DNA of 40,285 bases. Origin: a virus. Position numbers and translations under genes: made by a program. Each line of letters begins with the position of its first letter. Within the stretch, counting starts at the first letter, position 1. Shown here piece after piece: positions 20,901 to 27,199 of this stretch. The stretch covers positions 1 to 40,285 of the IMG/VR virus record IMGVR_UViG_3300005663_001645; one strand, written 5' to 3'. A model generated the notes under the pieces. That model was not told the origin of the DNA. It saw only the letters and a list, made by a program, of their open reading frames with translations, and did not search any database.

Positions 20901-21625
20901 GCTATGTACCATTGGGTCTTTCTGGAGATAGAATATCTATATATAAGGACGGTGATGGATTTATTGTTTTCAACATTAGAGCTAATGGTGTAGATTATCA
21001 GGTTCGTCAGTTTGTGTTCTGGGCTAGAGACACCTGGCACCGCATTAGGGCAACATATAAGTTAAATAGAGCTGATAATCAGGATGAGCTTCGTTTGTTT
21101 GTTGACGGGGAAGAGCGAGGGACAGTATATTTCGGTCTAGGATTATTATTTGGACAAGGCATTTCATTCGGACAGGGATTTGCCGGAGCAGACACATCTG
21201 CTTTGACAAGCGATATTAACTTTACTGACCCAATAAATGACTTTTTCATAGGGTCAGACTTCTTAGGGGTTAATACTGCAAATGCAAGAATAGACAATCT
21301 AAGACTAAGTAATAGGGCCAGAAGCCCATTAACAGTAGCTGGTCAGGATATCGATATCAACTATAGTACTAATCTTGATATAGTATTTCCTGTAATAGAA
21401 GACGCATTCACAACCTTTCTTTGGGATTTTGACGCTATTAGGTTTAAAACAGATGATCTTTCAATACTTAGAGATGAAGAATTCGGAATCTTCAACTTTA
21501 CCCTGAATGTCATTGATTCTTTTGACATAGTATTAGGTAATGCCAAGATTCAACAGGTTTTGGAGTCTCTAGTATTTGCATTAAAACCAGCTCAATCAAA
21601 AATAGAGATAAATTACATTCAATAG
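14933..21625 (+). CDS. Giant baseplate/fibre protein with two LamG-like lectin domains
   Basis: This 2230-residue protein overlaps the J-like stop by one base. Residues 1-75 resemble a small Ig/Big-type beta domain. Residues about 100-185 are helical (IREFLINLLKDNVYNLDTG) and may be the wedge-docking part. Residues about 500-850 contain beta modules shared with the J-like protein. Two concanavalin/LamG-like domains follow. The first starts near residue 1041 (GTLEFWTIPDW) and includes HHIAAAWKLN and MHLFIDGEEV near 1280-1305. The second starts near 1896 (GSIEFWASPRF) and includes WHRIRATYKLN and LRLFVDGEERG near 2035-2062. Each closes with a strand of type 'IDEFRLL' or 'IDNLRLSNRARSP'. Such folds usually bind glycans, so adsorption to a host surface sugar is likely. 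Its exact role, tail protein I equivalent or fibre, is inferred from order. Confidence 0.7.
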   Translation: MANLRLVRLKVLDSTSIRVRFTEPLSPLINTSSVIIVSNIVGVPDAEVLKVTISGDTMDIKSLPMTPFASYFVTFKTTSSSDFKSVNGNFLFEDGTTNAPLVLGQEDPDDPIREFLINLLKDNVYNLDTGTLVRTIVNGQSTFLAGALHDIGQAKNDNYLLNIIPDERKTRGGGPYDRLNEEGAFKTVRVGQTQTNATLPGTISFASFPSGPITLQAATISGETLMAGTGASTFDRLTLTVLKRFVTKLLSVSVRYASDGATETYDIATFGYQVLNPRYDQAFASPLLTLTDTQFQLSDLSFEDDSFRLPIPGDVITVSYEFKNEGKFVDEDSVMVSQVLDAVRESTLPIATEFSLSHAPVVTANDTIAAADGVTFLDPESNPPFTATHPAFAKEIPFRTEGLPKNTGEYAVDYTTGRVFTYGAVSNDGTGNFPPTATYKYRSVFRADLDYTYDTGLVELVTNPLRDLTTQIAKISFDYEQTLIPEVDFKSQIHKEVLAERINNRLNSTNSLSVLNVPVTNVFRIFNETTGEVYKATRFNNEKVYFNSNNQPRIFSIERERATFADTFNETLLIDSEFANVLGTRVLKILLQNNNVISSTEDVIAASYNTSVAFSRADVFVEELYFDAQVISETANTNRLTIGRYQVDYRNGIIFLGVSSTQTADLGSISYKKPAILSDNNHLISVSELYHSISTIIGINKRIALSSFSDTEILPNVFDIADERFLNGDTALSYLVLGGTITVQDDIKNVRNIYDAYDLNNNATLTNFAEGATVSANVITLDSSGVLKQDLAVVQTGLVVSVPMVSPAAEIFSVISVTRTSDNVELFDGSGSFTGFDITLSGLGTPVVGEIVQVTYRAALTGAATPIVDYNRGDYFVDYTYLADEIIVSYEYGDNVLDFREGNALDEGDEYFVTYHVGALRDALLKNFGSLIDIPVMQTFDTTLPRESYRDALKGALQSFTKGPTIPSMKSLVSNISHIEPDIIEAAFQVWSLGVSHLYPNVVDYTGDIQLLSAKFDNGALVSNSNETITFPVSSNLKIEDGTLEFWTIPDWNGLDNDATLTFQVLKDGYIIDASEVFIGASSFNPTYDTQNKFTVNRLDDPSPIGLPSKVYTDVGFFVYYNVDDKRWNVLAKEKLDKSDGYMFSGTIESSGEVYDVKFIPELGEINDVLRSGTSKIEFEFNLDGQDVLSADGYTTGDGYSPSDGYVIGFSFDGISLMADDEHYLFDFGETESINRFSLYKDGKGYLNFRVQDRGDPITGRTNQFKVSADISDWLAGQRHHIAAAWKLNTSDRQDEMHLFIDGEEVPNILKFGGRPVATSTDRFRTVKPELVVGVLPKNAVAGNDLSTTAGSTTVTSESVDFSVAGIVPGDTINIRETGFGTFTIVGVSGGVLILSAPMTTTLSDARFSVNEFSSVVATQLDLFSNLAVSIIDGSTSVETEIPGLRAAIPAYTISKNSSNEDVLTILGSANAGDTVVIRTLGLNHRRCRETHYVWGNTNSIIKTQLPSPISLDEVKVLPVLLPLTPIGPDNAVLIVGRFFATGLAATQPSNVTEGRTLSVRITGGNVSFSTPPTVTINGTTVSGPLFETLTFTSSGTQTTTERFLTVTSVDVATTPLATSKNSIAVEIKEELSITVADGNTTFPVIRFSYQLQTSTSLAGTSGSTLLTDTDAVIVESFVDNLIVIKAPAPAAGSYTITDRIDNDSFTVTPALPATFTGGEYDIFNISVGRSGFQNGWFVFEEAGAGTIPFPLKEGLYEFDYSAYMEVKIDPVQNYTAYIGSDLNGNKQSKAIIDEFRLLSGSISDVRVGETLAVNEKSVTVDFTTLTPFSADSDTLMLLHFNSKPFENSADFWVTADKTFLQSGRAVNDNFGQSLVVTDKGIRKENKGLLSTISEGSIEFWASPRFDTHNDPATRFYFDASSSVIEEVVSITNTTVKASGSISSISSVRLQTDIDNTGIDFFAGGTIEENFKTIKLGKALPSQRTPVKIGYVPLGLSGDRISIYKDGDGFIVFNIRANGVDYQVRQFVFWARDTWHRIRATYKLNRADNQDELRLFVDGEERGTVYFGLGLLFGQGISFGQGFAGADTSALTSDINFTDPINDFFIGSDFLGVNTANARIDNLRLSNRARSPLTVAGQDIDINYSTNLDIVFPVIEDAFTTFLWDFDAIRFKTDDLSILRDEEFGIFNFTLNVIDSFDIVLGNAKIQQVLESLVFALKPAQSKIEINYIQ
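18134..18550 (+). repeat. D-G-Y tripeptide cluster inside first LamG-like domain
   Basis: Five Asp-Gly-Tyr tripeptides occur here, with codons starting at 18134, 18350, 18506, 18524 and 18542. The last three are spaced exactly 18 nt apart (six residues), reading ADGYTTGDGYSPSDGY. Asp is always GAT while the Gly and Tyr codons vary, so the repeat is conserved at the protein level rather than being a recent DNA duplication. Confidence 0.75.
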
Positions 21626-21632
21626 GTAAAAA

Positions 21633-24557
21633 ATGATAGCTCGCAAAGACGTAAGCATTATCCATAATCGTTGGCATGACGCCCAACGTGTCGATAAGAC
21701 AGATATGGATGTTGAACAAAATAGAGGCATTGATACAGATGCCGCAACCATTCATAATCATTTTGGTTCTGGCGTCTTGCTTGAAAGTCCAGAGCAACCG
21801 ATTATTTTTGACTCTGATAATTTAATAGCTAGCCAGGCAGCAATTGAGGCTGCGGGCAATTTTGATGGCATTGGCCTTGCTGCTCATTTGCAGCCAAGTG
21901 ATATAAACTTAGGAAATCAATTAGAGGTAAATCTTACTGGTTCTAGTGTAATTGGGCGTTTATCAATTAAAGTTGCAATTATAGGATTGTCATTTGATAA
22001 TACTGTTCAGATGGATAGGCTATATTTCTACAAGAATGAGAAACAGGTCACATCGAAGCATTATAAGCGAATTTTAACAATTTTCTTCAATGATTTTAAA
22101 GGAAACAATAACTGTTCTCGTAGTTTAGGCGGTAGAGTTGTAATTAGAGAGACTTCATCATTCCAGCTTTCCACAGATCCGATGATGGAAAGACAGGATG
22201 TTTCTCCTGATTTATTCTGGAGAGATTTTAAGGTATCAGACTCTGCAATATCATTATTTGATACGATACAGAATGGTATGGGGTCAGAATTTAGTGCGGA
22301 CGCACTATCGCTTGATATCAGCGGCACAACCGATCGTGAGATGGCAGCTAATGATGTGACATCTCAGGTTGGGCAGAAATTTCAAGCAAATACAGACAAT
22401 ATTCAGAAGGTAACTCTTCTTATTGGTGCCCGACAGAAGGATACAGGGCCTGAAGCAGATAAATTCGACTGGACCGGAGACATTGTCGTTAGCATTTATC
22501 CGCTTCAGACCAGCGTGAGCTGCCCAGTAGATATTGTACCATCATTGGCGATAGATTTTGAGCCGAGCAATGAGCCGATAGCACAGCTAAGCTTTGACCA
22601 GGCCTCGCTAGAAGATGCTGGCTATGTACTTACAAGCGTTGCTCAGCCGGTTGACTTTGTATTTAGTTCGACTAAGTTGGGCGATCCCGCTACCAGTAAT
22701 GTCGTCAAAGATCGTTTCTATGCTGTTACTATAAAGCGATCTGGATCTGCAACATCTGGCACGCTATTTTTAGGCGTAGGAATTAATAGGACCGCAGATT
22801 CCCGCGTAACACTATTTAGTGGAGTTTGGGTTGATGTTCCAGAAGAAGACTTATGGTTCCAAGTTTGGACTGATGCTGCAAAGATAGCCGATGGGCGTGG
22901 ATATGATGAAGGAAATGGAATTCAATATGATAAGACCACCACTGATGAATTAACCGGCGCAACCATAGATAATCAGGTTAGGCATTTATCATTTGCTGAT
23001 ACTGGAGAAAATATACTCAATATTGCTGTTATTCAGGCTATTGGGGAAGAAACCGTAACGGTACAAGACGAAAGAACTGGCAATAATGTAAATTCTCGCA
23101 GGAAATTCGTTCCGTCTTCTAGTTTTGTAGATGAGTCTGGATTAAGTTCGCTGCAAGGCGTTTCTAACCCATTTATTATTGGATGCACACAAGATACTAA
23201 CCCAAAACAAAATGCCATACTTGAGAAAGTCCAAACAATACCTGGCCTTGCAAGTGGCGACCAGTTTTGTATAGTAAATCCAGATCCTGATTCTCTCTCA
23301 TTGAACGTTATAGGAAGTAAGCTTATTCCGAATATAAGTAGCGCTTTCGATTATCGAATTTTTGGTGCCGATCTTTGTACTGATGGATATGGAGATGTAA
23401 ATGGCGATGGTTATATTGATGCAGCTGATATTGCTGCAGCATCACAGTTAATTGGCGAGAGTTTGTTATTCAATTCAACTCAACAAAAAATCATTGATGG
23501 ATACTTCTCAGCTCTTGAAGTATTGCGCGCAGATGTAAATGGCGATGGTTATGTTACCGCCACAGATGTTGACCTAATTACACAGTTCGTTAATAGACAA
23601 ATTAACGCATTCCCGGCTGGAGGTTCATTTACACACATATGTTATACTGTTCAGCAAAGCACAGGTAGATATGATGGGTATTTCGATTGTGATGGCTATG
23701 TGCGACTTGATGGTTATACTGGGCTTAATATTATAGATCCTGGTGACTTGTCTGCTGAAGAGCTTAAATATGATGGCTATTTAACCACACCAACGATAGA
23801 GGGCGACAGCACGTTTACTACTGTGCCATTCCCTGGGGTGACATATAGGATTGACCCACAACCATATTGGAGGCCAGAATCCCTCGCATTAAGCAGTGAA
23901 ACTAGAGCTGTGCCTGCGACATTCTTTGTTAGTACTTCTATAGACCCGCCAGATTGTTCTCAAACGCTTTCATTTGAGTGTACAGATAGAACGGCTGTCA
24001 CACCAGAGTGTGATCCTGGCAGAAATGACTTCCTAGTACCTGACAACCTAATTATAGGCAAGGGAGATATTGTCAGTCTGGATGGCACTAAACATAAGTT
24101 GGATTTTGAAATTGGAACAGTAATTTTGCAACTTCCTCAAACTCCTTTTGAAGAGGCTTCAATTAATCTATTCGATAAATTAGTAGCTGATCGTGGAGAT
24201 GGTATAACTAGAGGAGGTCTGCCCGCAATGAGGTATTCTGACTGTACAACGGTACAGGATGCAGACTTTGCATTAAATAGGATTAGATTTTCTGTTTCTG
24301 TGCAGGCTTTTGTGCCAAATATAGATGGATATACTGAGGAAGATGGTTATGGCGTTATTGTAGATGACATAATCGGTGTCCATTTGGATCATTCAACCGG
24401 AATCTTAAAACTTACAATCAAGGATCTTTTTGTGGACACGGTATTTATGACACTAGTTACAAAGTTGCAGATATTAGTATATCTGAAAAAGGCTGGGTGG
24501 AATAATGTCATTACAGTTGTCGAGCCGAGTCAGATCGCAGGATTGTTGAGCACATAA
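21633..24557 (+). CDS. Tail protein with dockerin-like calcium-binding pair
   Basis: This 974-residue protein starts 7 nt after the giant fibre gene. Residues 1-580 are beta-rich and unrecognised, beginning with a His/Asp-rich segment (ARKDVSIIHNRWHDAQRVD). Residues 588-599 (DVNGDGYIDAAD) and 634-645 (DVNGDGYVTATD) are two D-x-N-x-D-G-x-[IV]-x-x-x-D loops. Each is followed by a helix (IAAASQLIGE; VDLITQFVNRQ), the layout of a type I dockerin, though the 46-residue spacing exceeds the usual 32-36. Ten D-G-Y tripeptides lie in residues 584-906. Several Cys occur in the C-terminal third. It is likely an outer baseplate or fibre component, possibly calcium-dependent, docking onto a partner. It overlaps the next gene by one base (TAATG). 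Confidence 0.65.
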   Translation: MIARKDVSIIHNRWHDAQRVDKTDMDVEQNRGIDTDAATIHNHFGSGVLLESPEQPIIFDSDNLIASQAAIEAAGNFDGIGLAAHLQPSDINLGNQLEVNLTGSSVIGRLSIKVAIIGLSFDNTVQMDRLYFYKNEKQVTSKHYKRILTIFFNDFKGNNNCSRSLGGRVVIRETSSFQLSTDPMMERQDVSPDLFWRDFKVSDSAISLFDTIQNGMGSEFSADALSLDISGTTDREMAANDVTSQVGQKFQANTDNIQKVTLLIGARQKDTGPEADKFDWTGDIVVSIYPLQTSVSCPVDIVPSLAIDFEPSNEPIAQLSFDQASLEDAGYVLTSVAQPVDFVFSSTKLGDPATSNVVKDRFYAVTIKRSGSATSGTLFLGVGINRTADSRVTLFSGVWVDVPEEDLWFQVWTDAAKIADGRGYDEGNGIQYDKTTTDELTGATIDNQVRHLSFADTGENILNIAVIQAIGEETVTVQDERTGNNVNSRRKFVPSSSFVDESGLSSLQGVSNPFIIGCTQDTNPKQNAILEKVQTIPGLASGDQFCIVNPDPDSLSLNVIGSKLIPNISSAFDYRIFGADLCTDGYGDVNGDGYIDAADIAAASQLIGESLLFNSTQQKIIDGYFSALEVLRADVNGDGYVTATDVDLITQFVNRQINAFPAGGSFTHICYTVQQSTGRYDGYFDCDGYVRLDGYTGLNIIDPGDLSAEELKYDGYLTTPTIEGDSTFTTVPFPGVTYRIDPQPYWRPESLALSSETRAVPATFFVSTSIDPPDCSQTLSFECTDRTAVTPECDPGRNDFLVPDNLIIGKGDIVSLDGTKHKLDFEIGTVILQLPQTPFEEASINLFDKLVADRGDGITRGGLPAMRYSDCTTVQDADFALNRIRFSVSVQAFVPNIDGYTEEDGYGVIVDDIIGVHLDHSTGILKLTIKDLFVDTVFMTLVTKLQILVYLKKAGWNNVITVVEPSQIAGLLST
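23382..24350 (+). repeat. D-G-Y tripeptide cluster in the dockerin-like tail protein
   Basis: Ten Asp-Gly-Tyr tripeptides are encoded at 23382, 23406, 23496, 23544, 23673, 23691, 23709, 23772, 24324 and 24342. Several are spaced 18 nt (six residues). Two of them (23406, 23544) form part of the dockerin-like loops; the others sit outside such loops, as in YDGYFDCDGYVRLDGY. Asp is GAT throughout and the other codons vary. Confidence 0.75.
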
Positions 24558-25114
24558 TGGCGTTAATTGGATTGAAAATACCGGCTGAAATCTCTAGAAT
24601 CTTTACCAATGTAAAGGTGCCTGGGGAAAGAGACCCATCAGATCATGTTACTATGTTCTATATAAGCGGAGAGCTTAAGCCGAAAGATATCGCAAAAGTT
24701 TGTGCAGCCCTACCTGGTGTGTTGGAGAACATCACACCCTTTGAAGCTGTTGTTAAGACAATTACATGTTTTCCTGAGGGCGACGAAGGCGTACCTATAG
24801 TGGGCGATGTCATATCTAAAGAGTTGACGGGGTTAAGAATAAAAATCGTCAAATTGCTTAACAAAGAGAAAATTGAATACTCTAAGAAGTTTTCAAAATT
24901 CAAACCGCACGTAACCCTATCTTACAGTAATGATAAGATAGACAATATCAAGCTACCAACACCGGCAAAGTGGTTAGTAACTGAATTGATTTTATGGAGC
25001 GGCGATCAGGATGATAGTGGAATTATTATTACATTCCCATTATATGAAAAAGTGTCTGCGGCAAATATTGCCCTGGCGCTAGCTGATGTATTTTGTAAGT
25101 TGGCACATGTTTAA
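24557..25114 (+). CDS. 2H phosphoesterase (LigT / 2'-5' RNA ligase-like)
   Basis: This 185-residue protein carries the two H-x-T motifs that define the 2H family: HVTMFY at residues 30-35 and HVTLSY at residues 118-123, each in a strand, with PHVTLSYS the stronger match. The length fits single-domain members. 2H enzymes hydrolyse cyclic 2',3' or 2',5'/3',5' phosphodiester bonds. In phages they include the Acb1 anti-CBASS nucleases (T4 57B) that destroy cyclic-nucleotide alarms, and RNA-repair or CPDase enzymes. Which role applies here is not visible. The gene starts within the previous stop (TAATG) and so is cotranslated with tail genes, although it is unlikely to be structural. The C-terminal AANIALALADVFCKLAHV is a hydrophobic helix. 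Fold confidence is high; specific substrate is unknown. Confidence 0.8.
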   Translation: MALIGLKIPAEISRIFTNVKVPGERDPSDHVTMFYISGELKPKDIAKVCAALPGVLENITPFEAVVKTITCFPEGDEGVPIVGDVISKELTGLRIKIVKLLNKEKIEYSKKFSKFKPHVTLSYSNDKIDNIKLPTPAKWLVTELILWSGDQDDSGIIITFPLYEKVSAANIALALADVFCKLAHV

Positions 25115-25316
25115 AGTTGGCGATGTTATAACAGTGAGAGAGGCCGTTTGGGCTGGCATGCACTGTGGTTCTCCAGATGAGCTGCCAAGTGGACCAATTG
25201 TCTGGATACAGCCCACGGGTGCAAACCGGGTACAAATAGAGGGTAGTGGATATTTATTCAGGCCTAAGGATGTTGAATTATTATGGGCGGATATAGATGT
25301 TAAAGAATTTGAATAA
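25107..25316 (+). CDS. Small SH3-like/beta-barrel protein, unknown function
   Basis: The reading frame can start at ATG 25086 or ATG 25107. The second gives MFKVGDVITVREAVWAG, a typical beta-barrel opening, and an 8-nt overlap with the upstream gene like others in this window, so it is preferred (69 residues). The sequence reads as short strands with turns (SGPIVWIQPTG, NRVQIEGSGYLFRPKDVEL), as in KOW/SH3-like or DUF-type phage small proteins. It has Trp and Cys but no catalytic motif. The downstream RHH gene begins 1 nt after its stop. A regulatory or nucleic-acid-binding role is possible but not shown. Confidence 0.55.
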   Translation: MFKVGDVITVREAVWAGMHCGSPDELPSGPIVWIQPTGANRVQIEGSGYLFRPKDVELLWADIDVKEFE

Positions 25317-25317
25317 G

Positions 25318-25488
25318 ATGGTTTTACGAAGCATTTATCTTGATCCAGAGATGGATCAGGTGCTATCTAGATTGGCAGCGTCTAAATTAGTTACTAAATC
25401 TGTATTGATACGTAGTCTTTTACAAGAAGTTATTGGGAAACCCCCGCTCAAGAGGACGATGGATTGTAATTGCCTTGTCCCAGTTTGA
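25318..25488 (+). CDS. Ribbon-helix-helix (CopG-like) DNA-binding protein
   Basis: ATG 25318 follows the previous stop after 1 nt and gives 56 residues; an upstream in-frame ATG at 25297 would add seven residues (MLKNLNK) overlapping the preceding gene. The sequence VLRSIYLDPEMDQVLSRLA followed by VTKSVLIRSLLQEVIGK is a textbook ribbon-helix-helix arrangement: one strand that pairs in a dimer, then two helices. Such proteins are small transcriptional repressors or antitoxin-type DNA binders. The C-terminal tail ends DCNCLVPV, with two Cys of unknown purpose. No toxin gene is adjacent, so a phage regulator is the likelier reading. It sits exactly at the switch from the tail module to the glycan island. 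Confidence 0.65.
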   Translation: MVLRSIYLDPEMDQVLSRLAASKLVTKSVLIRSLLQEVIGKPPLKRTMDCNCLVPV

Positions 25489-25521
25489 AAGGATCTTATT
25501 AAATATAAACCTATTATCGTT

Positions 25522-25527
25522 AAGGAG
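25522..25527 (+). promoter_or_regulatory. Strong ribosome binding site deciding start 25533
   Basis: AAGGAG lies 5 nt before ATG 25533. This is one of the best SD sites in the window. It shows that translation of the thioredoxin-like lipoprotein originally began here rather than at ATG 25581, which has no SD. Confidence 0.7.
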
Positions 25528-25532
25528 TAAGT

Positions 25533-25580
25533 ATGCGACGTGTTTTATTTGTAATTTTATGAGTTTTTAGCTGCCTGAGC
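25533..25580 (+). other. Signal-peptide leader interrupted by in-frame TGA
   Basis: From ATG 25533 the frame reads MRRVLFVIL, then TGA at 25560-25562, then VFSCLS, and joins ATG 25581 in the same frame. The combined stretch has a basic start, a hydrophobic core and Cys residues at candidate lipobox positions (VFSC, or SMGC just after), which is the layout of a bacterial lipoprotein signal peptide. A single TGA is the only interruption. A nonsense change from TGG or CGA, stop read-through, or a sequencing error would all give this. Confidence 0.65.
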
Positions 25581-26075
25581 ATGGGATGTAGTGAAAACAA
25601 CTACATGGTGCATCATGCAACAGTAGAAGCTGAGCAGGAACAAATCAGGTGGAACAATTATAGTCAAACGCTACTGTTAACGGCTCATTATACTAAAAAG
25701 CCCGCATTGATATATTTTCACTCAGATAGCTGTTCTGCCTGCGAAGATATGGAATCTAAAACCCTTTCTGATAGAAAGGTTATTTATTTGATTAACAATT
25801 CATATGTACCTATAAGGATTAGCGATTCTGAAGATCAATTCCACGATGTGGCAAATAGGTTTAATTTGAAGATAGACGGCGGTGTGCCAGTACCTTCCAT
25901 GATTATTTTGTCTTCAACCAATATTCCTAAAGAGATAATTAGAGTATCTGGATTTATAGATGCTATGACATTGGCCCTTGTGTTGGAGTCTTCTGTAACA
26001 ATTGATGTGCTTGCACGAGTTGAAGATAGTATAGATCAATTATTCCAATTGCCCGAAGAAGTAGTGGTCCCTTAA
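25581..26075 (+). CDS. Thioredoxin-fold protein (former lipoprotein), leader nonsense-interrupted
   Basis: From ATG 25581 the protein has 164 residues. ALIYFHSDSCSACEDMESK is the active-site strand and helix of a thioredoxin-like (thioredoxin_7/DUF255-type) domain, with C51-S-A-C54. A later block with a likely cis-Pro, GGVPVPSMIIL, and a final helix complete the fold. As a thiol-disulfide protein it would normally act outside the cytoplasm, given the lipoprotein leader encoded just upstream at 25533. The TGA at 25560 would remove export, leaving either a cytoplasmic form from 25581 or a low-level full-length form by read-through. Phage thioredoxin-like lipoproteins could help fold disulfide-containing virion or glycan enzymes, or act in superinfection exclusion; both are speculation. 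It precedes the first glycosyltransferase by 14 nt. Confidence 0.7.
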   Translation: MGCSENNYMVHHATVEAEQEQIRWNNYSQTLLLTAHYTKKPALIYFHSDSCSACEDMESKTLSDRKVIYLINNSYVPIRISDSEDQFHDVANRFNLKIDGGVPVPSMIILSSTNIPKEIIRVSGFIDAMTLALVLESSVTIDVLARVEDSIDQLFQLPEEVVVP

Positions 26076-26076
26076 G

Positions 26077-26086
26077 ACGTTATAAC
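26077..26086. promoter_or_regulatory. 10-bp palindrome before first glycosyltransferase
   Basis: CGTTATAACG is a perfect palindrome ending 3 nt before ATG 26090, in the gap after the thioredoxin-like gene. Its core TATAAC resembles a -10 box, but it lies too close to the ATG to drive a normal leader. It could be an operator or a leaderless start; chance is also plausible. Confidence 0.25.
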
Positions 26087-26089
26087 GGC

Positions 26090-27199
26090 ATGAGGGTAAA
26101 AATACAGCAGTTTTTGTGTGGAAAGTGCCATAGTTGGGCAGTTGTAGGCCAATGCATTGGAAGAGAGCTTTTAAAGCTTGACCATAATGTTGAATTCTTT
26201 TCAACAGATGGCATTAAAGATAAGTATGTGCCAGATTATTTAAGGCCGTTTCTGAAAGATAACAAGGCTGATTCTCCAAACTTTGTGGAACCACAAGGCA
26301 CGTATGGCATGCAAATTAGCTATACTGCCATGAAGAATTTTCCACACTTTTTAAGGCATGGAAATCAAAACAAATTTGCTATTTATAATTATGATGGCTC
26401 GGTTCTCCCAGAGCACTGGGCTAAGTACAGCCATTGCGTCGATAAGCTGCTACCATCTTCTGAATATTCGAAAAAGGTATTTCTTGACGCAAAGATACCA
26501 GAAGACAAATTAGAGGTAGTTCCACATGGTATCGATATTGAAGATTTCAATGTAAAGCCATATAAACTGAAGACGAAAAAGTCAATTAAGATTCTGAACG
26601 TATGTGGCCAGTTACATCGAAGGAAGAATCTATCAGGGATTTTAGACGCTTATGGTAAGGCATTCACAAAAGACGATGATGCTTGCTTGGTGTTGAAAGT
26701 GGCTGATAAGCTACCAGAGACTAAGTTTGAGGTTTCTTTCAGAGATCTATATAATAAGTGGCGTTCCAATAATAAAAACGGCCCAGAAGTTGAAGTCATT
26801 TATGATTATATAGACAGTATAGAGAGCCTATTCTTAGCTTGTGATATACATTATTCACTTTCAAACATTGAGTGTTTTCACATTCCATCATTGCAAAGTA
26901 TGGCTGCGAAAAAGCTCACTATACAATCAAATTATGGTGGCAGCGTAGATTTCATGAATGATAGCAATTCATTGCTGGTAGAAGGTAATATTGGGCGATG
27001 CCCGCCTAGATATCAATATTGGACACCATCGCCATATGCCGAAATGTTTATTCCAAACAGCGATGATGCTATTGAAAAACTTAGATATGCTGTCGATAAC
27101 TATGATAGTCTGATGGAAAGGCTTATGCCAGCCATGGAAAAGACGGTGGAACAATATACCTGGGCTAATGTGACAAAACAAATTATAGGTTTACAGTGA
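26090..27199 (+). CDS. Glycosyltransferase family 4-like (GT-B)
   Basis: This 369-residue protein has the two-domain GT-B layout. The N-terminal half ends with the linker VVPHGIDIEDF (about residue 145), a classic GT4 signature. The C-terminal half begins with ILNVCGQLHRRKNLSGIL, matching the 'G.....KN...ll.A' donor-binding strand, and contains SNIECFHIPSLQSMAAKK, the position of the usual E-x7-E nucleotide-sugar motif. Only the first Glu is clearly present; the second is not conserved in standard form. It would transfer a sugar from an NDP-sugar to a glycan or protein acceptor. It opens the glycan island, and its last four bases (GTGA) overlap the next gene's start, giving tight coupling. 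Confidence 0.8.
   Translation: MRVKIQQFLCGKCHSWAVVGQCIGRELLKLDHNVEFFSTDGIKDKYVPDYLRPFLKDNKADSPNFVEPQGTYGMQISYTAMKNFPHFLRHGNQNKFAIYNYDGSVLPEHWAKYSHCVDKLLPSSEYSKKVFLDAKIPEDKLEVVPHGIDIEDFNVKPYKLKTKKSIKILNVCGQLHRRKNLSGILDAYGKAFTKDDDACLVLKVADKLPETKFEVSFRDLYNKWRSNNKNGPEVEVIYDYIDSIESLFLACDIHYSLSNIECFHIPSLQSMAAKKLTIQSNYGGSVDFMNDSNSLLVEGNIGRCPPRYQYWTPSPYAEMFIPNSDDAIEKLRYAVDNYDSLMERLMPAMEKTVEQYTWANVTKQIIGLQ

Noticed and set aside
25560-25562. Alternative genetic code with TGA = Trp throughout the window
   Set aside because: Genes use TGG for Trp, and several genes end in TGA at exact ATGA or GTGA overlaps with the next start. TGA is therefore a working stop, and the single in-frame TGA is a local event.
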